A stretch of 64,000 nt of DNA from Argentina anserina (lineage: Eukaryota; Streptophyta; Magnoliopsida; Rosales; Rosaceae), in NCBI RefSeq assembly GCF_933775445.1, contig NC_065874.1, forward strand, positions 20,220,501 to 20,284,500. Reading direction: 5' to 3'. The notes below the pieces were generated by a model, which was not told where the DNA came from, ran no database searches, and was given only the letters and a program-made list of their open reading frames with translations. Positions 26,656 through 37,004 of the stretch are shown piece after piece. A program made the translations under genes and the position numbers. Positions within the stretch are counted from its first letter, which is position 1; the number at the start of each line of letters is the position of its first letter.

Positions 26656-27789
26656 CTAGAAGAATACGACATGTTCATCCTCCTCATCATCTGAAGATAT
26701 GATCATGATGTCGTCATTATCCTCCTCATCTTCACTTGAGTCCGAATCACTACTCTTATAGCTCGAATCAAATTCTTCCTTCAAATTCGGATCCTCTTCT
26801 TCTTCATCATTGACACGATTGTAAGACTCCACCTCTTCAATTGTAAGTTCCTTGCTCTCTTCCTTAGAGCTAACACGAATCTCCTCTACAAGATCCTTTA
26901 ACACCCTATGCGATTTTGCCAATTCCAAAATCGATTGTTGCATTTCATTGATCATCTTGTCTCGACGGTGCTCCGCTCTTATAGGCGTAGTCTTAACTCT
27001 AGCCGGTCTACCTCTCCTCTTCATGCCAACCATAGGCTTCAAATGGTCTCTAGTGTTCCCATACTCCCTAGCTTTCCTTCCATCCATCTCCACTCCCTTG
27101 AACCGAGAAGTACCACTCACCCTAGAGCATGACGTCGAAACCAAACTATCTCTTCTTTCTCCAAGTGCTCCAATATGCATGATCATATCTCCTACCTCAA
27201 GGTTCATGAAGCCTCTTGGTGAAAACGAATCAATATACTCTTGATAATCCCTTAGAAAACCTTGATAGAAAGTACTAGTCAACGCATGTTGGTTCATGTC
27301 ATGGTGTAACGGTGCTACTACTTCTTGAAATCTCTTTAAGTACTTGTGGTAGGGCTCATCATCTTCTTGTCTGCATGCTTGAATCATCTCTCTCATCCTT
27401 GCTCTTCTTGCCGTGAGCAAGAACTCCTTGAGGAATGCTTCTTTAAGTTCATCCCATGATCGGATGGAATTTTCAGGAATAGAGTGCAACCATTCTCTTG
27501 CTTTGTCAACTAGAGTGAACGGAAACACCTCAAGATATAATAACTCCAAGTCTCCACGTTCCATGGACTGAATAGCTTGTTGCACCTTCGACTCAAAAAG
27601 AAATATATGGACATCAGCCTTCTCAATCTTAAACCCTCCAAAGATCGGCATGGTCTTCAAAATTTTGTATGTGACCTCCATACGAGTATGATTATGCCTA
27701 GGAGCCGGCAACACAATGCACCTAGGATGAAACGCAGGGCTGTCCCTCTCTGGAAACATGTTCTCTTCACGAAACGCAAACACCTCCAT
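26656..27789 (-). CDS. Gag-like capsid protein of an Athila/Tat-type retrotransposon
   Basis: This 377-aa protein would form the virus-like particle that packages element RNA in the cytoplasm. The retrotransposon Gag domain spans about residues 83-187. It has LEVFPFTLVDKA (86-97), two conserved tryptophans (100 and 112), SWDELKEAFLKEF and a late FYQGF (174-178). This order and wording match Athila/Tat Gag. Next come a basic stretch with KRRGRPARVK (AT-hook-like core RGRP at 259-262), a helical, probably coiled-coil segment (about 277-321) and an acidic Ser/Asp/Glu-rich tail to the stop. No CCHC zinc knuckle was seen, and no protease or pol follows. The frame stays open upstream to an ATG at 28056. 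I prefer the ATG at 27789 because the extra 89 residues look like translated leader and a TATA box lies 121 nt upstream of 27789. An ATG ten codons further in is also possible. The intact frame suggests recent or continuing selection on gag. Confidence 0.8.
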   Translation of the reverse strand: MEVFAFREENMFPERDSPAFHPRCIVLPAPRHNHTRMEVTYKILKTMPIFGGFKIEKADVHIFLFESKVQQAIQSMERGDLELLYLEVFPFTLVDKAREWLHSIPENSIRSWDELKEAFLKEFLLTARRARMREMIQACRQEDDEPYHKYLKRFQEVVAPLHHDMNQHALTSTFYQGFLRDYQEYIDSFSPRGFMNLEVGDMIMHIGALGERRDSLVSTSCSRVSGTSRFKGVEMDGRKAREYGNTRDHLKPMVGMKRRGRPARVKTTPIRAEHRRDKMINEMQQSILELAKSHRVLKDLVEEIRVSSKEESKELTIEEVESYNRVNDEEEEDPNLKEEFDSSYKSSDSDSSEDEEDNDDIMIISSDDEEDEHVVFF

Positions 27790-27909
27790 TGCACACTTGA
27801 AAATCTTCTTGTGAATTGATTGAACCGAATGTGGTAGTCTTCCTCTCCTTCTTATGAATTTGTGAATGGTTGGAAAAAGAATGAATAATGTTGTTGAACC
27901 CGTGCTCTC

Positions 27910-27917
27910 TATATATA
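27910..27917 (-). promoter_or_regulatory. Candidate internal TATA box upstream of gag
   Basis: TATATATA, followed in sense by GAGAGCACGGG, lies 121 nt upstream of the preferred gag ATG. The wording (TATATATAGAG) is the same as at the LTR TATA box. The sequence between it and gag is AC/CT-rich, like a plant 5' untranslated region. This would allow a short gag transcript independent of the LTR. It rests on sequence alone. Confidence 0.45.
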
Positions 27918-28235
27918 CAGCAATCTCAATTCTTTTCCATGAGGTAGAAAGAAACCTACAAGGACATAGAAACCTTCTCACTCTCCCACTTGGAATCCAA
28001 GTCCGAATGGGACTTCTCCATTGATAACACACGGCATGGGCTTTTCCTACTTCCACTATGATTTCTTTTCACAGCAACTTCCTTCTCCTAACTCACCTAG
28101 GAATCCATCTCTCCCTCTACTTTGGAAATCCCAATCCGGATGGAAATCTCCTTCTTGATGACACACGCACGTTTTCCTTGTTTGACTAGGAGTGTCATGG
28201 CCACTCCTCTCCTAATCCAACTAGGAATTGATCTT
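27918..28235 (-). repeat. Diverged LTR U3-like segment
   Basis: On the plus strand this stretch repeats phrases found in the LTR between its TATA box and outer end. CCAAGTCCGAATGGGACTTC resembles LTR CCAAGTCCAATAGGGAGATC. Both are followed by a CACGGCA phrase, and TTTGACTAGGAGTG and CCAACTAGGAATTG resemble the LTR CAACTAGGAATGC. Order relative to the TATA box is also similar. I infer a relic promoter region, either from an older LTR or through shared ancestry. A proper alignment was not run. Confidence 0.4.
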
Positions 28236-28284
28236 GTCATCACTTTAATCTACTCCATGGATCCATTAAGAATCGGTGGTAGCT

Positions 28285-28440
28285 TCAACCTATTGGGGAA
28301 TGCATACAAGGAAGAACATTAGTTGAAACTAATCCACATGAGTTAGAAAACTTACCTTTGTCATGCACGGCATGATCAATTTGGGACAAGGACACGGCAT
28401 CCTTGTCATTGGAAGGCACGGCCTTCTTTGGTGGTGGCAT
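28285..28440 (-). CDS. Small upstream ORF in the leader (uncertain)
   Basis: A 51-codon frame starts MPPPKKAVPSNDKDAV and ends shortly after a consensus splice donor (CAAAG/GTAAGT at 28356/28355). The frame is also open for 33 codons further upstream. The product has no domain I recognise. It could be an upstream ORF, a first exon or chance. Three plausible acceptors upstream of gag that I checked by phase (near 27955, 27850 and 27795) would not join it in frame to gag. Confidence 0.2.
   Translation of the reverse strand: MPPPKKAVPSNDKDAVSLSQIDHAVHDKGKFSNSCGLVSTNVLPCMHSPIG
28346..28360 (-). promoter_or_regulatory. Consensus 5' splice donor in the leader
   Basis: In sense the sequence reads CAAAGGTAAGTTTTC, a strong plant-type donor with an AT-rich intron start. 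Exon would end at 28356. Possible acceptors (TCCTTGTAG, TTCATAAG, TTTTCAAG) lie in 27795-27960, so splicing could remove several hundred bases and many upstream ATGs before gag. Confidence 0.35.
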
Positions 28441-28487
28441 GAGAGTGTCGAACTCTCTCACTTCTTCGCATAAAAGAATACAAAAAT

Positions 28488-28544
28488 CATACAAGAAAGA
28501 TACAAGGTTTCGTTGAAAAATCATACAAGAAACATACAAGGTTT
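28488..28544. repeat. 23-bp direct repeat pair in the leader
   Basis: CATACAAGAAAGATACAAGG at 28488 recurs at 28522 as CATACAAGAAACATACAAGG. The full 23-bp copies (28488-28510 and 28522-28544) differ at one base and are separated by 11 bases. Function is unknown. Confidence 0.85.
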
Positions 28545-29155
28545 GGTTTCAACAAAAAAAAAAATTTCACAAAAGTCTTTCAATCAATTACATACTTCTA
28601 CATTCCTAAGTCATTCAAACAATTAAATGATTGATTGATTCTAAGTTGTAAACCAAGGTGGACGTGCGGCCTAAGTATGGATGCCTAGATACAAGTTTGA
28701 ATCGTTGTTTCAGAAGGCCGGATAGCTAATTCAGAGATAGTGAACATGGTAGGACTCATTTGTTGAACTACGGAGGGCAAGCCCTCTATCGACTCCATCA
28801 CCGAGATGTATGTCAGTCATTAGTTCTCTGAGATCCAATTTTGGTCCCATGCACCAGGGTAATGAAATAGCGTGCCCCTTACTCAGCTAGAAACAAACTT
28901 GAGTGTTAGACAAATCTCCAAGTGTTAATAAAAGCCGCCCTCAACCTCATGCAAAAACTTTGGAAGAAAACATGAGGGGTTAAGGCTAATATTAACAAAA
29001 GGGACTTTACCTATTCCGTTCGATTTACAACCTACAACAATCATTCACTCAAGCACCAAAACAACAACCTAAGATAAAATTACTAAACGTTACAAGAAAA
29101 TAAGATAAGAATATACAAATGTACAATATACACAATGAATTCGCATTAAAAGTTA

Positions 29156-29178
29156 GGGATCCATCTCTTATGGATCCC
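29156..29178. repeat. 9-bp perfect inverted repeat overlapping the primer site
   Basis: GGGATCCAT (29156-29164) and ATGGATCCC (29170-29178) flank a 5-base loop. The right arm overlaps 6 bases of the tRNA primer match. In sense RNA the hairpin would lie at and just downstream of the primer-binding site. Confidence 0.85.
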
Positions 29179-29192
29179 CGGCAACGGCGCCA
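29173..29192 (-). promoter_or_regulatory. Primer-binding site for tRNA-Asp
   Basis: In sense the 20 bases starting TGGCGCCGTTGCCGGGG lie 2 bases from the end of the 5' LTR. The plus strand here (GATCCCCGGCAACGGCGCCA) matches the 3' end of plant tRNA-Asp(GUC) including its CCA tail, as I recall that tRNA. This primer is typical of Athila-like elements. The site fixes the element's orientation. Confidence 0.93.
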
Positions 29193-29194
29193 TT

Positions 29195-30768
29195 TGATGG
29201 GTGCTCGATTACTCGACATCAATATTTAACCCTGTAAGCATCGTTAGTAGTATAAAGCAAGAGGGTATCGTTCACAAACCGGGGATCCAGCCAGGGCTTA
29301 GGATCACAATACTTACACGAATTCATAAAGGGTTTAAGGTTTGATATAGATTTTGGATTGAATCATAAAAACAGTAAATAAAACCTAAACTAATATATAC
29401 ATGTGATCAACCAACCAACACATAAACAATCACCAAAACATCTCATACAAAGGAAATCGAACCAAGCTTTATGTCTTTCTTCTAGCATCATGCCGAGACC
29501 ATATATATTGAACAACTAAGGTTGGATCATGCAATCTAAGTTCCAAATCAGTAACCTATATGCATAGACACTTAACACATTCAAGTCTTGCCACTCGGCT
29601 TCATTGAAATCTAACATGTTCATCTTACCATATAATCCCAAAGCCATGCATATCGAATTCATTAAGTATGTCACCTACTTAACCCCCAATCATGCAATTT
29701 TGAAAATCATATAGAGAAGAATAAACATGTTCTTAGCATAAGTCTTTAATCCAACAACCTAAATATCATGCTACAATCGTATACATAACACTTAGAAATC
29801 AAAATTGATCAAGAACAAGGTTCGGCAGAAACCAAAAACAGAAATTCCATAAAACCAAAACACAATTTCGAATCCTCTATATAAATTGAATCAAGTAGCT
29901 ATTTCATAGACAAAATTGAAACAAGATTACTCTACACAAATCGCAACTCATCCAAGAACAAGAATAAAACCAAAAACCGAATTGAAATAAAGAGAGAATC
30001 ATGGTTACACTTTATCAATCAATCGATTCTACAAGGTGTAGCCAAGACTTCTATGGATGAAACCTCTTCTCAATCGTGCTTCAAGGCTATAGATAAAGGT
30101 GGAGAATGGTGGAATCGGTTTTAGGATTTCTTCGAAGGATGAAGGATGAATTCGGCAGAGCTATGGCTGTGTTTTTGTATAGGGCTGATGATGTTTCTGA
30201 ATGGAGAGGCCGGCCTCTATATATAGAGGTTTAGGAAGCCATCTTGCCGTCCCATAAGGAAATAGAATCCAATTGGGAAACTGAAATCCTCTTTGTTATG
30301 GATTTCATTTATGTACTCCATATCCAACTTGATGTAGGAAACCAAGTCCAATAGGGAGATCTCTTTAAGGGCTGCACGGCAATCTCTTGGTCCAACTAGG
30401 AGTAGCTAGGCCGGCCTCCTCTTCTCCTTGTTCAACTCGAATATGATTTCCTTGTTCAACTAGGAATGCAACTCGGCAACTCTCCTTTCTTTCCAAATAT
30501 GATTTGTCTTTCCTGAAAAGAAATCGTTATTAAGGAATAGGAAAGAATGAAAATAGGAAAGTAGAGTCCTAGTTGAGTAAGGAATCCTAACTCAATCAGG
30601 AGTTCTAACACTTAGCACAATTTCATCATCAAATAATCTAAAATCGAAATAGCTCTACCTAGAATATAGAAATGACAATTATGAAACTAAAACAACTAAA
30701 TAAGAAGTAACAAAGCATAAGAATAGGGCATATAAACATTAAGAACGTCACACTTTGTGCTCCTATCA
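29195..30768 (-). repeat. 5' LTR (right copy), with the element promoter
   Basis: This 1574-bp copy differs from the left LTR at about 10 substitutions and two 1-base indels. It is the sense-upstream LTR because the primer site abuts its left edge. Transcription would run leftwards from a start near 30185-30195. That leaves about 1 kb of R plus U5 after the TATA box and about 540 bp of U3 before it. U5 contains an 11-base complement to the primer-site region (29279-29289). Confidence 0.95.
30218..30225 (-). promoter_or_regulatory. LTR core promoter TATA box
   Basis: TATATATA sits in the 16-bp palindrome CCTCTATATATAGAGG (30214-30229), next to an overlapping AGAGGCCGGCCTCT palindrome. The same site is at 24288-24295 in the other LTR. 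In sense it is followed by CT/AC-rich sequence, as in plant 5' untranslated regions. Because it is palindromic, the TATA box itself does not set direction. Confidence 0.6.
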
Positions 30769-30773
30769 TAAAG
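30769..30773. repeat. Right target-site duplication (TAAAG)
   Basis: Exact copy of 23260-23264, directly after the CCTATCA end of the right LTR. The satellite resumes as AGATATTCAGTTTG, completing the monomer broken at 23264. Confidence 0.95.
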
Positions 30774-31399
30774 ATATTCAGTTTGAAAGAAACACACTCC
30801 CACACTTGCAAAACTCTCAAATTCAATAGAAACTCGCATCAGAAAGCCTTACAGAAAGATACTCAAACGAGAAATGAAAAGATACACAATTGGAATAGTA
30901 AAGATACGCAAACGATGTAAAGATACACAATTGGAATAGTAAAGATAGGCAAACGATGTAAAGATACTCAGTTTGAAAGAAACACACTCCCACACTTGCA
31001 AAACTCTCAAATTCAATAGAAACACGCATCAGAAAGCCTTACAGAAAGATACTCAAACGAGAAATGAAAAGATACACAATTGGAATAGTAAAGATACGCA
31101 AACGATGTAAAGATACTCAGTTTGAAAGAAACACACTCCCACACTTGCAAAACTCTCAAATTCAATAGAAACTCGCATCAGAAAGCCTTACAGAAAGATA
31201 CTCAAACGAGAAATGAAAAGATACACAATTGGAATAGTAAAGATACGCAAACGATGTAAAGATACTCAGTTTGAAAGAAACACACTCCCACACTTGCAAA
31301 ACTCTCAAATACAATAGAAACTCGCATCAGAAGCCTTACAGAAAGATACTCAAACGAGAAATGAAAAGATACACAATTGGAATAGTAAAGATACGCAAA

Positions 31400-34300
31400 C
31401 GATGTAAAGATACACAATTGGAATAGTAAAGATACGCAAACGATGTAAAGATACTCAGTTTGAAAGAAACACACTCCCACATGTGCAAAACTCTCAAATT
31501 CAATAGAAACTCGCATCAGAAAGCCTTACAGAAAGATACTCAAATGAGAAATGAAAAGATACACAATTGGAATAGTAAAGATACGCAAACGATGTAAAGA
31601 TACACAATTGGAATAGTAAAGATAGGCAAACGATGTAAAGATACTCAGTTTGAAAGAAACACACTCCCACACTTGCAAAACTCTCAAATTCAATAGAAAC
31701 TCGCATCAGAAAGCCTTACAGAAAGATACTCAAACGAGAAATGAAAACATACACAATTGGAATAGTAAAGATACGGAAACGATGTAAACATACACAATTG
31801 GTATAGTAAAGATACGCAAACGATGTAAAGATACTCAGTTTGAAAGAAACACACTCCCACACTTGCAAAACTCTCAAATTCAATAGAAACTCGCATCAGA
31901 AAGCCTTACAGAAAGATACTCAAACGAGAAATGAAAAGATACACAATTGGAATACTAAAGACACGCAAACGATGTAAAGATACTCAGTTTGAAAGAAACA
32001 CACTCCCACACTTGCAAAACTCTCAAATTCAATAGAAACTCGCATCAGAAAGCCTTACAGAAAGATACTCAAACGAGAAATGAAAACATACACAATTGGA
32101 ATAGTAAAGATACGCAAACGATGTAAAGATACTCAGTTTGAAAGAAACACACTCCCACACTTGCAAAACTCTCAAATTCAATAAAAACTCGCATCAGAAA
32201 GCCTTACAGAAAGATACTCAAACGAGAAATGAAAAGATACACAATTCGAATCGTAAAGATACGCAAACGATGTAAAGATACACAATTGGAATAGTAAAGA
32301 TACGCAAACGATGTAAAGATACTCAGTTTGAAAGAAACACACTCCCACACTTGCAAAACTCTCAAATTCAATAGAAACTCGCATCAGAAAGCCTTACAGA
32401 AAGATACTCAAACGAGAAATGAAAATATACACAGTTGGAATCGTAAAGATACGCAAACGATGTAAAGATACACAATTGGAATAGTAAAGATACGATGTAA
32501 AGATACTCAGTTTGAAAGAAACACACTCCCACATTTGCAAAACTCTCAAATTCAATAGAAACTCGCATCTGAAAGCCTTACAGAAAGATACTCAAACGAG
32601 AAATGAAAAGATACACAATTGGAATAGTAAAGATACGCAAGCGATGTAAAGATACACAATTGGAATAGTAAAGATACGCAAACGATGTAAAGATACTCAG
32701 TTTGAAAGAAACACACTCCCACACTTGCAAAACTCTCAAATTCAATAGAAACTCGCATCAGAAAGCCTTACAGAAAGATACTCAAACGAGAAATGAAAAC
32801 ATACACAATTGGAATAGTAAAGATACGCAAACGATGTAAAGATACTCAGTTTGAAAGAAACACACTCCCACACTTGTAAAACTCTCAAATACAATAGAAA
32901 CTCGCATCAGAAAGCCTTACAGAAAGATACTCAAACGAGAAATGAAAAGATACACAATTGGAATACTAAAGATACGCAAACGATGTAAAGATACTCAGTT
33001 TGAAAGAAACACACTCCCACACTTGCAAAACTCTCAAATTCAATAGAAACTCGCATCAGAAAGCCTTACAGAAAGATACTCAAACGAGAAATGAAAACAT
33101 ACACAATTGGAATAGTAAAGATACGCAAACGATGTAAAGATACACAATTGGAATAGTAAAGATACGCAAACGATGTAAAGATACTCAGTTTGAAAGAAAC
33201 ACACTCCCACATGTGCAAAACTCTCAAATTCAATAGAAACTCGCATCAGAAAGCCTTACAGAAAGATACTCAAACGAGAAATGAAAAGATACACAATTGG
33301 AATAGTAAAGATACGCAAACGATGTAAAGATACACAATTGGAATAGTAAAGATAGGCAAACGATGTAAAGATACTCAGTTTGAAAGAAACACACTCCCAC
33401 ACTTGCAAAACTCTCAAATTCAATAGAAACTCGCATCAGAAAGCCTTACAGAAAGATACTCAAACGAGAAATGAAAACATACACAATTGGAATAGTAAAG
33501 ATACGGAAACGATGTAAACATACACAATTGGTATAGTAAAGATACGCAAACGATGTAAAGATACTCAGTTTGAAAGAAACACACTCCCACACTTGCAAAA
33601 CTCTCAAATTCAATAGAAACTCGCATCAGAAAGCCTTACAGAAAGATACTCAAACGAGAAATGAAAAGATACACAATTGGAATACTAAAGACACGCAAAC
33701 GATGTAAAGATACTCAGTTTGAAAGAAACACACTCCCACACTTGCAAAACTCTCAAATTCAATAGAAACTCGCATCAGAAAGCCTTACAGAAAGATACTC
33801 AAACGAGAAATGAAAACATACACAATTGGAATAGTAAAGATACGCAAACGATGTAAAGATACTCAGTTTGAAAGAAACACACTCCCACACTTGCAAAACT
33901 CTCAAATTCAATAAAAACTCGCATCAGAAAGCCTTACAGAAAGATACTCAAACGAGAAATGAAAAGATACACAATTCGAATCGTAAAGATACGCAAACGA
34001 TGTAAAGATACACAATTGGAATAGTAAAGATACGCAAACGATGTAAAGATACTCAGTTTGAAAGAAACACACTCCCACACTTGCAAAACTCTCAAATTCA
34101 ATAGAAACTCGCATCAGAAAGCCTTACAGAAAGATACTCAAACGAGAAATGAAAATATACACAGTTGGAATCGTAAAGATACGCAAACGATGTAAAGATA
34201 CACAATTGGAATAGTAAAGATACGATGTAAAGATACTCAGTTTGAAAGAAACACACTCCCACATTTGCAAAACTCTCAAATTCAATAGAAACTCGCATCT

Positions 34301-34976
34301 GAAAGCCTTACAGAAAGATACTCAAACGAGAAATGAAAAGATACACAATTGGAATAGTAAAGATACGCAAACGATGTAAAGATACACAATTGGAATAGTA
34401 AAGATACGCAAACGATGTAAAGATACTCAGTTTGAAAGAAACACACTCCCACACTTGCAAAACTCTCAAATTCAATAGAAACTCGCATCAGAAAGCCTTA
34501 CAGAAAGATACTCAAACGAGAAATGAAAACATACACAATTGGAATAGTAAAGATACGCAAACGATGTAAAGATACTCAGTTTGAAAGAAACACACTCCCA
34601 CACTTGTAAAACTCTCAAATACAATAGAAACTCGCATCAGAAAGCCTTACAGAAAGATACTCAAACGAGAAATGAAAAGATACACAATTGGAATACTAAA
34701 GATACGCAAACGATGTAAAGATACTCAGTTTGAAAGAAACACACTCCCACACTTGCAAAACTCTCAAATTCAATAGAAACTCGCATCAGAAAGCCTTACA
34801 GAAAGATACTCAAACGAGAAATGAAAACATACACAATTGGAATAGTAAAGATACGGAAACGATGTAAAGATACACAATTGGAATAGTAAAGATACGCAAA
34901 CGATGTAAAGATACTCAGTTTGAAAGAAACACACTCCCACACTTGCAAAACTCTCAAATTCAATAGAAACTCGCAT
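31400..34976. repeat. 1730-bp segmental duplication, two copies
   Basis: Markers recur at 1730 bp: CACATGTGCAAAAC near 31480 and 33210, GATAGGCAAACG, GATGTAAACATACAC, AATACTAAAGACACGC, AATAAAAACTCGC, and a 6-bp deletion in the module (TACGATGTAA at 32491 and 34221). Copies differ at single sites, such as GCAAGCGATG versus GCAAACGATG. Confidence 0.85.
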
Positions 34977-37004
34977 CAGAAAGCCTTACAGAAAGATACT
35001 CAAACGAGAAATGAAAAGATACACAATTGGAATAGTAAAGATACGCAAACGATGTAAAGATACTCAGTTTGAAAGAAACACACTCCCACATTTGCAAAAC
35101 TCTCAAATTCAATAGAAACTCGCATCTGAAAGCCTTACAGAAAGATACTCAAACGAGAAATGAAAAGATACACAATTGGAATAGTAAATATACGCAAGCG
35201 ATGTAAAGATACACAATTGGAATAGTAAAGATACGCAAACGATATAAAGATACTCAGTTTGAAAGAAACACACTCCCACACTTGCAAAACTCTCAAATTC
35301 AATAGAAACTCGCATCAGAAAGCCTTACAGAAAGATACTCAAACGAGAAATGAAAACATACACAATTGGAATAGTAAAGATACGCAAACGATGTAAAAAT
35401 ACTCAGTTTGAAAGAAACACACTCCCACACTTGCAAAACTCTCAAATTCAATAGAAACTCGCATCAGAAAGCCTTACAGAAAGATACTCAAACGAGAAAT
35501 GAAAAGATACACAATTGGAATAGTAAAGATACGCAAACGATGTAAAGATACACAATTGGAATAGTAAAGATACGCAAACGATGTAAAGATACTCAGTTTG
35601 AAAGAAACACACTCCCACACTTGCAAAACTCTCAAATTCAATAGAAACTCGCATCAGAAAGCCTTACAGAAAGATACTCAAACGAGAAATGAAAAGATAC
35701 ACAATTGGAATACTAAAGATACGCAAACGATGTAAAGATACTCAGTTTGAAAGAAACACACTCCCACACTTGCAAAACTCTCAAATTCAATAGAAACTCG
35801 CATCAGAAAGCCTTACAGAAAGATACTCAAACGAGAAATGAAAACATACACAATTGGAATAGTAAAGATACGCAAACGATGTAAAGATACTCAGTTTGAA
35901 AGAAACACACTCCCACACTTGCAAAACTCTCAAATTCAATAAAAACTCGCATCAGAAAGCCTTACAGAAAGATACTCAAACGAGAAATGAAAAGATACAC
36001 AATTCGAATCGTAAAGATACGCAAACGATGTAAAGATACACAATTGGAATAGTAAAGATACGCAAACGATGTAAAGATACTCAGTTTGAAAGAAACACAC
36101 TCCCACACTTGCAAAACTCTCAAATTCAATAGAAACTCGCATCAGAAAGCCTTACAGAAAGATACTCAAACGAGAAATGAAAATATACACAGTTGGAATC
36201 GTAAAGATACGCAAACGATGTAAAGATACACAATTGGAATAGTAAAGATACGATGTAAAGATACTCAGTTTGAAAGAAACACACTCCCACATTTGCAAAA
36301 CTCTCAAATTCAATAGAAACTCGCATCTGAAAGCCTTACAGAAAGATACTCAAACGAGAAATGAAAAGATACACAATTGGAATAGTAAAGATACGCAAGC
36401 GATGTAAAGATACACAATTGGAATAGTAAAGATACGCAAACGATGTAAAGATACTCAGTTTGAAAGAAACACACTCCCACACTTGCAAAACTCTCAAATT
36501 CAATAGAAACTCGCATCAGAAAGCCTTACAGAAAGATACTCAAACGAGAAATGAAAACATACACAATTGGAATAGTAAAGATACGCAAACGATGTAAAGA
36601 TACTCAGTTTGAAAGAAACACACTCCCACACTTGTAAAACTCTCAAATACAATAGAAACTCGCATCAGAAAGCCTTACAGAAAGATACTCAAACGAGAAA
36701 TGAAAAGATACACAATTGGAATAGTAAAGATACGCAAACGATGTAAAGATACTCAGTTTGAAAGAAACACACTCCCACACTTGCAAAACTCTCAAATTCA
36801 ATAGAAACTCGCATCAGAAAGCCTTACAGAAAGATACTCAAACGAGAAATGAAAACATACACAATTGGAATAGTAAAGATACGGAAACGATGTAAAGATA
36901 CACAATTGGAATAGTAAAGATACGCAAACGATGTAAAGATACTCAGTTTGAAAGAAACACACTCCCACACTTGCAAAACTCTCAAATTCAATAGAAACTC
37001 GCAT
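33800..37004. repeat. 2028-bp segmental duplication overlapping the 1730-bp one
   Basis: The segment with the TACGATGTAA deletion (34221) recurs at 36249, an offset of 2028. Flanking markers keep this offset: AATAAAAACTCGC (about 33910 and 35938), ACAGTTGGAATCG and GATACGGAAACG. The two overlapping offsets mean that at least two duplication events shaped this interval. Confidence 0.85.

Larger units (their letters stand above)
27790..29172 (-). other. 5' leader of the element
   Basis: About 1.4 kb lies between the primer site and the gag start. It has several upstream ATGs, a possible splice donor, a 23-bp direct repeat pair and a poly-A run (about 28551-28563, plus strand). A segment near 27900-28235 resembles the LTR upstream-promoter region. 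No conserved coding domain was seen. Confidence 0.65.
23265..30768 (-). mobile_element. Non-autonomous Ty3/gypsy LTR retrotransposon, Athila/Tat-like, gag only
   Basis: The element is 7504 bp with two 1574-bp LTRs, a 4356-bp internal region and a 5-bp TAAAG duplication. Its sense strand is minus: the tRNA-Asp primer site abuts the right LTR, the polypurine tract abuts the left LTR, and the gag-like ORF reads leftwards. LTR ends are TGATGGG and CCTATCA on the plus strand, an imperfect 7-bp terminal inverted repeat. The Gag resembles the Athila/Tat group of plant Ty3/gypsy elements, which fits the primer choice and long LTRs. No protease, reverse transcriptase, RNase H or integrase was found; autonomous relatives are usually longer than 10 kb. 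It would have to use enzymes from another element. The two LTRs differ by about 10 substitutions and two 1-base indels, so insertion was recent. Confidence 0.95.

Noticed and set aside
26852..27244. Plus-strand 130-codon frame opposite gag
   Set aside because: It is a shadow of the gag reading frame on the other strand with no recognisable domain.
27790..28056. Upstream 89-codon extension of gag
   Set aside because: It is in frame but reads across the candidate TATA box and leader. The peptide has no Gag-like features, so the ATG at 27789 is preferred.
29173..29192. Partial tRNA-Asp gene
   Set aside because: Only the last 20 bases including CCA match; no acceptor 5' arm, D-arm or anticodon arm is present. 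It is the primer-binding site.
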